NCBI GenBank assembly: GCA_046704825.1
Contig: JBJKRE010000020.1
Coordinates: forward strand, 1-7,929
Direction of reading: 5' to 3'
From: CAVRTJ01 sp046704825
GTDB lineage: Bacteria > Acidobacteriota > UBA4820 > DSQY01
Length of the DNA: 7,929 bases
The notes beneath the pieces were generated by a model that saw nothing but the letters and a program-made list of their open reading frames with translations, was not told the origin of the DNA and searched no databases. Made by a program: the position numbers and the translations under genes. Positions 1 to 4,884 of the stretch are shown here, in pieces (positions within the stretch are counted from its first letter, which is position 1; every line of letters begins with the position of its first letter).

Positions 1-28
1 TTGTCAGCGGGTGCCGTACTCTGATTCC

Positions 29-126
29 GGAGGTGCTTCGGGGCTGGTGCTTCGCGCGGGCTTCAAACCCGTTGTACCGGGGCTAACCCCTCGGCAGGTG
101 GGTTCGATTCCCATGCACCTCCGCCA
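29..126 (+). tRNA. selC: Selenocysteine tRNA (tRNA-Sec, anticodon TCA)
   Basis: This tRNA decodes UGA as selenocysteine, with SelA and SelB as the expected partners. It folds as a bacterial tRNA-Sec: an 8-bp acceptor stem (29-36 with 115-122), a 6-bp D stem (39-44 with 49-54) closing a 4-nt loop TGGT, and a 5-bp anticodon stem (56-60 with 68-72) around the loop CTTCAAA with anticodon TCA at 63-65. A long variable arm (about 77-94) and a 5-bp T stem (98-102 with 110-114) with loop TTCGATT follow. The discriminator G is at 123 and CCA is encoded at 124-126. The 8+5 acceptor/T arrangement, 6-bp D stem and long variable arm set it apart from suppressor or Ser/Leu tRNAs. selA and selB are not in the window and may lie to the left. 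Only 28 nt of upstream sequence is present, so its promoter cannot be judged. Confidence 0.97.
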
Positions 127-127
127 A

Positions 128-153
128 TAAAAGGCCGCTCCTGCGGCCTTTTA
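128..153. terminator. Rho-independent terminator, probably bidirectional
   Basis: This is a perfect 11-bp inverted repeat: TAAAAGGCCGC at 128-138 and its complement at 143-153, around the 4-nt loop TCCT. The G+C core is flanked by A4 on the left and T4 on the right, so each strand has a stem followed by a short U run. It begins one base after the tRNA CCA end and so should terminate selC. On the other strand it lies 42 nt beyond the dehydrogenase stop codon and could terminate the long minus-strand unit. The two transcription units converge here. Confidence 0.85.
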
Positions 154-156
154 TGT

Positions 157-184
157 GGTGGGCAACGCTTCGCTTTTGCCCACC
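157..184. repeat. Inverted repeat with GGTGGGCAA arms, possible dispersed element
   Basis: GGTGGGCAA at 157-165 and TTGCCCACC at 176-184 form a perfect 9-bp inverted repeat around a 10-nt loop. Read on the minus strand the loop is a tandem AAGCG pair, and the 5' flank reads CTGTAG. From memory, similar short GTAGGGTGGGCAA...TTGCCCACC palindromes recur between genes in many unrelated bacterial genomes, so this may be one copy of such a repeat. The window has only this copy, so dispersal is an inference. It sits between the terminator at 128-153 and the dehydrogenase stop codon and could also act as an mRNA 3'-end hairpin. Confidence 0.55.
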
Positions 185-194
185 CTACAGTCCG

Positions 195-1340
195 TCAGTC
201 CTTGAGCAAAGAGCGCGAGATGACGATGCGCTGGACCTCGCTGGTGCCTTCGTAGATGGTCGTGACGCGCGCGTCGCGGTAGAAGCGCTCCACGGGGTAG
301 TCGCGGCTGTAGCCGTAGGAGCCGTGGACCTGGACGGCCATGTCGCAGACGGACTTGGCCGTCTCGCTGGCGAAGAGCTTGGCCATGCTCGAGGCCCTGG
401 CGAGGCCCGGGGCGCCGGCGTCCCGCATGGCGGCGGCCCTGCGAGTCATGAGGCGTGCGGCCTCGATGGAGGCGGCCGCGTCTGCCAGCATGGCCTGGAT
501 GGCGCCGTGCTGGGCGATGGGCTTGCCGAAGGTCTCCCTCGTTTTCGCGTACTTGACCGCCTCCTCGAAGGCACCCTGTGCGATGCCCAGGGCCTGGGCT
601 GCGATGCCTATGCGCGAGACCTCCAGGGTGGCGAGCGCGATCTTCAGGCCCATGCCCTCCTGGCCGAGGAGGTTCTCGGCGGGCACGCGGCAGTCCTCGA
701 AGGCGATGCCCGAGGTGATCGAGGCCCGGAGGCCCATCTTCTTCTCGTGCGGCATGAATTCGAAGCCGCGCATGTCGGGCGTTACGATGAAGGCCGATAT
801 GCCTTTGGCGCCCGCCGAGGGATCGGTCACGGCCATGACGACGAAGACCTTGCCGACGTGGGTGTTGGTGATCCAGGCCTTGGAACCGTTGAGCACGTAG
901 GCATCGCCGTCCGTGACGGCGCGGGTCTTGAGGGCGCCGGCGTCGGAGCCCGATCCGGGCTCCGTCAGGCCGAAGCCGCCGATCATCTCGCCCGCGGCGA
1001 GCGGCGGCAGGAACTTCTTTTTCTGGGCCTCGGTGCCGAAGCGCAGGATGGGGTCCTGGCACACGGAGTTCGTGACCGAAACCGTCACGGCCGTGGAGGG
1101 GCAGACGCGGGCCAGCTCTTCGATGGCGACGGCGTAGGAGACGTTGTCCAGGCCCGAGCCGCCGTATTCTTCGGGGGTGACCATGCCGAGCAGGCCCAGC
1201 TCGGCCAGGCCGGGCAGGAGGTCGCCGACGAAGCGTTCTTCGGCGTCCCGCTCGGCCACGCCGGGACGGATCTTCTCTTCCGCGAAGTCGCGGACCATGG
1301 ATGCGATCATCTGCTGGTCTTCGTTCAGTTCGAAATCCAT
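195..1340 (-). CDS. Acyl-CoA dehydrogenase (short/medium-chain type)
   Basis: This 381-aa flavoenzyme should oxidise an acyl-CoA to the trans-2-enoyl-CoA and pass electrons to an electron-transfer flavoprotein in the cytoplasm. Length and domain order match the family: an N-terminal helical domain from MDFELNEDQQ, a middle beta domain with the FAD/substrate signature GGFGLTEPGSGSDAG (121-135), and a C-terminal helical domain with QVHGSYGYSRDYP (337-349). The catalytic base is predicted to be Glu364 in TIYEGTSEVQR, the position used by short-chain and medium-chain enzymes and not by isovaleryl or long-chain types. The ATG at 1340 is chosen because the family N-terminus begins there and GAGGGAG (1348-1354) lies 7 nt upstream. 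The frame stays open further upstream, but that part overlaps the crotonase gene. It follows the crotonase gene by 19 nt and is the last gene of the run. Substrate chain length cannot be read from the sequence. Confidence 0.95.
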   Translation of the reverse strand: MDFELNEDQQMIASMVRDFAEEKIRPGVAERDAEERFVGDLLPGLAELGLLGMVTPEEYGGSGLDNVSYAVAIEELARVCPSTAVTVSVTNSVCQDPILRFGTEAQKKKFLPPLAAGEMIGGFGLTEPGSGSDAGALKTRAVTDGDAYVLNGSKAWITNTHVGKVFVVMAVTDPSAGAKGISAFIVTPDMRGFEFMPHEKKMGLRASITSGIAFEDCRVPAENLLGQEGMGLKIALATLEVSRIGIAAQALGIAQGAFEEAVKYAKTRETFGKPIAQHGAIQAMLADAAASIEAARLMTRRAAAMRDAGAPGLARASSMAKLFASETAKSVCDMAVQVHGSYGYSRDYPVERFYRDARVTTIYEGTSEVQRIVISRSLLKD

Positions 1341-1347
1341 CTGAATT

Positions 1348-1354
1348 CTCCCTC
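1348..1354 (-). promoter_or_regulatory. Ribosome binding site of the acyl-CoA dehydrogenase
   Basis: GAGGGAG on the minus strand ends 7 nt before the ATG at 1340. It fixes the start at MDFELNEDQQ and argues against a longer N-terminus reading into the crotonase gene. Confidence 0.7.
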
Positions 1355-1359
1355 GGGCG

Positions 1360-1998
1360 TCACGATCGGTTCGGGGCGAACAGGGCCCGCCTCTTTTCGA
1401 GGAAGGCCGCGATGCCTTCGGCGGGGTCGCCGGAGGCGAAGGCCGCGGCGAAGGCGGCCCGTTCGAGGGCCTGCGCGGCGTCCAGCGGCAGGCCGATTTC
1501 ACGATACAGCAGTTCGCGCAGAAGGGAAAGGGCGCTGCGAGAGAGGCCCGTGTGTCGTCGCCTCGCCAACTCCAGGCCCCGGGCATGTTCCGGCGCGCCC
1601 ACAGCCCACCCCGAGCGTACGGCCTCGCGCCGGGTCAGGACCCCGCCGGAGAACCAGACGCGGCCGGCGGCCGCCGGACCCATCCGGGCGGAAAGCAGGG
1701 TGACCTCGCCGCCGCCCGAAGGCTCCAAACGAAGGCGGGCCCTCGGGCACCAGAAGACCTCGTCGCAGGCCAGCAGCGCTACGCCGGCAGGCCCCCCGAC
1801 GGACCCAGACAGCACGCCCGTGACGGGCATGGGCCTGTACAGGAGGGCTGACAGGTGTTCCGTTCGGAGGGATTCCGCGGGACACCTCCCGTGAGCGGAG
1901 AGTACCAGCGGCAGGTTTTCGGCCGCCGCATCGCGCAGGGCTGCTGGCCATCCCGGGGCGGTCAGGTCGATGGTGAGGACAACCCTCCCGTCCGTCAT
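1360..1998 (-). CDS. Divergent enoyl-CoA hydratase/isomerase (crotonase) family protein
   Basis: This is a 212-aa protein of the crotonase superfamily, shorter than the usual 255-265 aa. Family landmarks are RPMPVTGVLSGSVGGPAGVALLACDEV (about 55-81), matching the 'kPviAai.G.a.GGG.eLalacD' oxyanion-hole segment, a later FSGGVLTRREAVRSGWAV block (116-133), and the C-terminal DPAEGIAAFLEKRRALF (191-207), the typical EGi.AF.eKR ending. When aligned by eye on the CD pair (78-79), the first hydratase glutamate (Glu144 of rat enoyl-CoA hydratase) is Val73. The second (Glu164) is displaced or replaced, reading LEP at 91-93. So it may not be a normal hydratase; isomerase, thioesterase or other crotonase chemistry is possible. 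The ATG at 1998 overlaps the TGA of the upstream gene (ATGA). A GTG at 2016 is the alternative. It is probably co-translated with its neighbours. Confidence 0.8.
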   Translation of the reverse strand: MTDGRVVLTIDLTAPGWPAALRDAAAENLPLVLSAHGRCPAESLRTEHLSALLYRPMPVTGVLSGSVGGPAGVALLACDEVFWCPRARLRLEPSGGGEVTLLSARMGPAAAGRVWFSGGVLTRREAVRSGWAVGAPEHARGLELARRRHTGLSRSALSLLRELLYREIGLPLDAAQALERAAFAAAFASGDPAEGIAAFLEKRRALFAPNRS

Positions 1999-2297
1999 GA
2001 CTGCAGCCACTCCCACAGGACGTACTCCGTCTCCGGGCCCAGTTCGACGATCTCGTCGCCTTCCTTCACGACGGTCTGGCAGCAGAGCGCGGTCTGGACG
2101 GAACCGTCCCTGCGGAGGCGGATCTTGCAGTTATGACAGTCCGCGTTCCAGCAGAAGTTGCCGTAAGGGACCGTATCGGGGCTGATGAACTGAAGGCACC
2201 TCAACAGGATGTTGTTCTCGGGGACTTGGACCGGCCGGCCCAGGATCGAGATGGTCACCAGCCTGTCGTAGGGTTCGTAGATGTCGGCGTCGGTCAT
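1995..2297 (-). CDS. Small [2Fe-2S] ferredoxin-like protein
   Basis: This 100-aa protein should carry one [2Fe-2S] cluster and act as a soluble one-electron carrier or as a subunit of a larger redox enzyme. Visible cysteines are 34, 49, 54, 57, 72 and 73. FCWNADCHNC gives C49-x4-C54-x2-C57, and C72 (or C73) lies 14-15 residues later. That spacing is nearer to the N-terminal ferredoxin domains of NuoG and HydA than to plant ferredoxins, where the last cysteine is about 29 residues on. The beta-grasp pattern fits: VTISILGRPVQVPENNILLRC forms the first hairpin and helix, and VVKEGDEIVEL the last strand. The vicinal Cys72-Cys73 pair is unusual. The ATG at 2297 has GGAG 7 nt upstream. It follows rseP by 77 nt and overlaps the crotonase gene by ATGA. 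Its redox partner is unknown. The neighbouring dehydrogenase normally uses ETF, so a direct link is only a guess. Confidence 0.85.
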   Translation of the reverse strand: MTDADIYEPYDRLVTISILGRPVQVPENNILLRCLQFISPDTVPYGNFCWNADCHNCKIRLRRDGSVQTALCCQTVVKEGDEIVELGPETEYVLWEWLQS

Positions 2298-2374
2298 GAA
2301 ACGGCTCCGAAGCGTCGCGCTGCCCGACGAGCGCGGACAAGCGGGCGGCTCTCCACCGGAGCCGCAGGACCGGC
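2298..2374. other. 77-nt gap between rseP and the [2Fe-2S] gene
   Basis: This is the only sizeable gap inside the uppS-to-dehydrogenase run. A 6-bp inverted repeat (GCGGCT at 2345-2350 with AGCCGC at 2360-2365) lies just beyond the rseP stop codon, but no T run follows on the minus strand, so a terminator is not convincing. GGAG 7 nt before the ATG at 2297 is the ribosome binding site. I see no convincing promoter. Confidence 0.4.
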
Positions 2375-3430
2375 TCAGTGGAAGAACTTGGCCGTGTCCA
2401 CGAAGACGATGACGAGGAAGAGGAGGATCACCAGCGTGAAGCCGATCATGATGATCCGCTCCTTCACGACCATGGGCAGGTCCCGCCGCATCCCGCCCTC
2501 GATGAGAAGGATGAGGAGTTGGCCGCCGTCCAGCCCAGGGATGGGCAGGAGGTTGAAGAAGGCCAGCTGGGGGGAAATCATGGCGACGAAAAGAAGTAGG
2601 CTGACAAACCCCGCCTGGGCCGCCTTTCCCGTTATGTAGACAATGGAGACTGGCCCACCGATCGCGCTCAATGAGAGCTTTCTCTCGAGCATTCGCCGCA
2701 ACACCCTGTAGGCCAGCGTGAACTGGTCCGCGGTCATGCGAAGGCCCTTCAGCAGGTTGGAGGGAAATGGATACCGCACGATCTGGTACTGATCGCTCAT
2801 GGAGTAAATACCGATCTGGAACCGCTTGTCCTTGACGTTCCATGCCGGCTTGATGGTAAAGTCGATCCTCTTGCCGTGCCTGTCGATGACGAAATTCTGG
2901 GACTTGCCGTTTCCTTTGGCCAGCAGCGGAGGCAGCTGGTCGAAGAATTTCACCGGCACACCATCCATCGAGACGATCCTGTCGCCGGGGCGGATGCCTG
3001 CATCATAGGCCGGCGATGGTTTCATGACCGCCCCTACGATGGCCGGCGCCGAGCTCATGACTCCGATGTAGCCCACCGGCTGGTGGAAAACGGTCATAAT
3101 CTCCGGTTTGATGTGCAGAGAAATCCTTTTGTCTGCTCTTTCAACCGTCAATTCGAACGGCTTCTGGTTGATCATGATGTCCTGTTCGGCCTGGTTCCAG
3201 TCGGAGACGGAACGGCCTGCGATGTTCACGATCACGTCGCCGGCCTTGATGCCGGCCTTCGCCGCCGGCGAGTTCGGAGCGACCGCACCGATACTGGCGG
3301 GCTGGTTTCGAAGGGGCGACTCAGGCAGTCCGCTCGTTGCCAGGCCGGTATACAGGCAATAGGCTAGGATCACGTTGAAGGTGACGCCCATGATCATGAC
3401 GATGAAGCGCTGCCACCGCTTCTTCTCCAT
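2375..3430 (-). CDS. RseP C-terminal open frame (PDZ-PDZ and LDG part)
   Basis: This is the longest uninterrupted ATG-initiated part of the broken rseP gene: 351 codons from MEKKRWQRF. It contains the second membrane helix, both PDZ domains, the SAIGGPVSIV segment, the NLLPIPGLDGG motif and the final membrane helix. It lacks the HEXXH zinc site, so on its own it could not be an active protease. ATG at 3430 is the first ATG, GTG or TTG codon after the TAG, and no clear Shine-Dalgarno sequence precedes it. An automated annotation would probably call this as a complete 351-aa gene. It is better treated as part of the 2375-3724 locus. It is listed separately because it is what survives if the TAG is real and not suppressed. 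Confidence 0.6.
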   Translation of the reverse strand: MEKKRWQRFIVMIMGVTFNVILAYCLYTGLATSGLPESPLRNQPASIGAVAPNSPAAKAGIKAGDVIVNIAGRSVSDWNQAEQDIMINQKPFELTVERADKRISLHIKPEIMTVFHQPVGYIGVMSSAPAIVGAVMKPSPAYDAGIRPGDRIVSMDGVPVKFFDQLPPLLAKGNGKSQNFVIDRHGKRIDFTIKPAWNVKDKRFQIGIYSMSDQYQIVRYPFPSNLLKGLRMTADQFTLAYRVLRRMLERKLSLSAIGGPVSIVYITGKAAQAGFVSLLLFVAMISPQLAFFNLLPIPGLDGGQLLILLIEGGMRRDLPMVVKERIIMIGFTLVILLFLVIVFVDTAKFFH

Positions 3431-3574
3431 GAAAGGCCGACCGGGCCCGGGCGGGGACGGGGGTTCGCCGTCCGGGTGCTCCTCCCCGCCCGTCTCGCCG
3501 TAGAACTTGACGTAGCCGCCGAACAGGATCCAGCGGAACTGCCACAGGTTGTACTTGCCCTTGATCTCGAAAAT

Positions 3575-3577
3575 CTA
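3575..3577 (-). other. In-frame amber codon in rseP
   Basis: On the minus strand the frame reads GGT TTC GGG CCC TAG ATT TTC GAG. The stop is codon 50 counted from the TTG at 3724. The HEXXH site (codons 25-29) and the downstream FGGYVKF block are in the same frame, so no frameshift is involved. Several single-base changes of a sense codon (AAG, CAG, GAG, TCG, TGG or TTG) would give TAG. Confidence 0.9.
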
Positions 3578-3720
3578 GGGCCCGAAACCTATGGAGAAGG
3601 CTTCGATGGCGAAACCCTGCAGGCGGCCGGCTATGTAGTGGCCCATCTCATGTACCATCACGATGACGCCAAAAACGACCACGAAGACGGCCAGGGAGAA
3701 CAGGACATTCAATACGAAAC

Positions 3721-4884
3721 TCAAGCGTCAAACTCCGTCGAAGAGAGGGTCTTCTTAGCCAGCGCGCGCCCGGAGGCGTTCAGCGCCAGCACCTGTTCCA
3801 GAGAGCCCGGCGTGGCGGGGACGGTGGCGTCCATGACCCTGCGGATGATCCTGTGAATGGCGCCGAAGGGGATCCTGCCGCCGAGGAAAGCGGCCACCAC
3901 CTCTTCGTTGGCCGCGTTCATGACGATCATGTGGGCCTCGGAGGTCTTGGCCGCCTGGCGGGCCAGGTCCAGGCAGGGGTAGCGTTCCGCTTGGGGCTTG
4001 GCGAAGGTCAGCGTCTCCAGGTCCGCCAGGTTGAGAAAGGGCATGGGGCCGTTGCGCCGCGCGGGATAGGTCAGGGCGTACTGCACGGGCAGAACCATGT
4101 CGGCGTCCGCGAGCTGGGCGACGATGGAGCCGTCCACGAACTCCACCATGGAGTGGACGATGCTCTCGCGGTGCATGAGTACGGAGATGTTGTCCACGGG
4201 CACGCCGAAGAGGTAGTGGGCCTCGATGACCTCGAGCCCCTTGTTCATCATGGTCGCGGAGTCCACGGTGATCTTGCGGCCCATCTTCCACGTCGGGTGG
4301 GCCAGGACCTTGTCCACCGGGGCACCTTCGACCTCGGCCAGCGGCACGTCCCTGAGGGCCCCGCCGGAGGCCGTGAGCACCAGCCTGCGGATGTGCTTGG
4401 GGCTCTCGCCGCGCATGCACTGGAACACGGCGCAGTGCTCGCTGTCCACGGGGAGGATTTCGGAACCGGAACGCCTGGCGGCCTCCATCACGAGACGCCC
4501 GGCCATGACCAGGGACTCCTTGTTGGCCAGGGCCACCCGTTTGCCACGCTTGACGGCCTTGAAGGTGGGAGCCAGACCGTCCGACCCGACGATGGCCGCG
4601 ACCACCGTGTCGGCGCCGTCCGCCTCGGCCACCACGAGGGCTCCGTGCTGGCCGTAACGGACCTCGAGGTTCGGGAATGCCTTCGAGACGGTCCGTGCGT
4701 CCTCTTCGGTCAGGACGGACACGACCTTCGGGGAGAACTCGCGGATCTCCTCCATGAGAACGTCCACCCGCCGTCCCGCCGCCAGGCCGACCACGTGGAA
4801 GGCCTCGGGCATGTGGCGGATGACCTTGAGCGTGGTCTGCCCCACGCTCCCCGTTGAACCCAGAATGGTAATGCCTCTGCTCAT
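3721..4884 (-). CDS. dxr: 1-deoxy-D-xylulose 5-phosphate reductoisomerase
   Basis: Dxr (IspC) converts 1-deoxy-D-xylulose 5-phosphate to 2-C-methyl-D-erythritol 4-phosphate with NADPH and a divalent metal, the committed step of the MEP isoprenoid pathway in the cytoplasm. The 387-aa length is typical. The NADPH motif GSTGSVG is at 9-15 and ALANKESLV at 118-126. Metal ligands are predicted as Asp147 and Glu149 in PVDSEH and Glu218 in NKGLEVIEAHYLF. Substrate-binding landmarks are HPTWKMGRKITVDSATMMNKGLE from His196 on and MHRESIVHSMVEF (237-249). The C-terminal domain has NAANEEVVAAFL (323-334). Two variations stand out: Cys151 after DSEH, where Ser is common, and ASGGALRD (172-179) instead of the usual ASGGPFR. 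The ATG at 4884 overlaps the cdsA stop (ATGA), and the stop overlaps the rseP TTG. It provides precursors used through UppS two genes upstream. Confidence 0.97.
   Translation of the reverse strand: MSRGITILGSTGSVGQTTLKVIRHMPEAFHVVGLAAGRRVDVLMEEIREFSPKVVSVLTEEDARTVSKAFPNLEVRYGQHGALVVAEADGADTVVAAIVGSDGLAPTFKAVKRGKRVALANKESLVMAGRLVMEAARRSGSEILPVDSEHCAVFQCMRGESPKHIRRLVLTASGGALRDVPLAEVEGAPVDKVLAHPTWKMGRKITVDSATMMNKGLEVIEAHYLFGVPVDNISVLMHRESIVHSMVEFVDGSIVAQLADADMVLPVQYALTYPARRNGPMPFLNLADLETLTFAKPQAERYPCLDLARQAAKTSEAHMIVMNAANEEVVAAFLGGRIPFGAIHRIIRRVMDATVPATPGSLEQVLALNASGRALAKKTLSSTEFDA
3722..3736 (-). promoter_or_regulatory. Ribosome binding site and TTG start of rseP
   Basis: GGAG (3733-3736) lies inside the last codons of dxr, 8 nt before TTG (3724-3722). 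The TTG overlaps the dxr stop as TTGA. Starting here puts HEXXH at residues 25-29, close to residues 22-26 in E. coli RseP. A second in-frame TTG at 3712-3710 is the alternative but is less well spaced. Confidence 0.6.

Larger units (their letters stand above)
2375..3724 (-). pseudogene. rseP: rseP site-2 protease, interrupted by an in-frame TAG
   Basis: The complete reading frame encodes an RseP/RasP-type intramembrane zinc metalloprotease of 449 codons (E. coli RseP has 450 residues). RseP cleaves membrane-bound anti-sigma factors and leftover signal peptides. Landmarks in the joined frame are a first membrane helix (about 8-24), zinc site VHEMGHYIAG with HEMGH at 25-29, FSIGFGP (43-49), a WILFGGYVKFYGE segment (65-77), a second membrane helix (about 107-130), two PDZ domains (about 143-207 and 220-292), and the third zinc ligand in NLLPIPGLDGG with Asp399 (E. 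coli Asp402), ending in a hydrophobic C-terminus. Codon 50 (3577-3575) is TAG where relatives usually carry Lys, Arg or similar. The frame is otherwise uninterrupted. The TTG at 3724 overlaps the dxr stop and has GGAG 8 nt upstream. Explanations: recent nonsense mutation, sequencing error, or suppression. The UGA-reading tRNA-Sec nearby would not read TAG. Confidence 0.85.

Noticed and set aside
1..24. Possible end of an upstream + strand gene (LSAGAVL then TGA at 22-24)
   Set aside because: A selA or selB gene could end here, since selC often lies near them, but seven codons cannot identify a protein.
1..28. TTGTCA at 1-6 as a -35 box for selC
   Set aside because: It matches TTGACA at 5 of 6 positions, but there is no -10-like hexamer at 16-18 nt spacing before the tRNA. 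The best TA-rich candidate (17-22) is too close.
1341..1586. N-terminal extension of the acyl-CoA dehydrogenase frame to 1586
   Set aside because: The extra residues lie inside the crotonase gene in another frame and look like a low-complexity shadow. The family N-terminus and a good ribosome binding site both point to the ATG at 1340.
153..1703. Long + strand open frame (516 codons) across the dehydrogenase and crotonase genes
   Set aside because: It is antisense to two well-supported genes, shows no recognisable motif, and has the His/Gly/Arg-rich composition of a reverse-strand shadow in high-G+C DNA. The + strand frames at 3853-4857 and 5870-6712 are rejected for the same reason.
1999..2016. 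GTG start at 2016 for the crotonase gene
   Set aside because: It adds six residues overlapping the upstream gene. The ATG at 1998 in the ATGA overlap fits the coupling seen through the operon.
1995..2843. 282-codon minus-strand frame running from inside rseP through the [2Fe-2S] gene
   Set aside because: Only the last 100 codons look like a real protein. The upstream part overlaps rseP in another frame and has Pro/Arg/His-rich shadow composition. The ATG at 2297 has its own ribosome binding site.
3575..3577. TAG as selenocysteine or pyrrolysine insertion
   Set aside because: Selenocysteine uses UGA. Pyrrolysine would need pylT/pylS, which are not visible, and this position is not a known pyrrolysine site in RseP.
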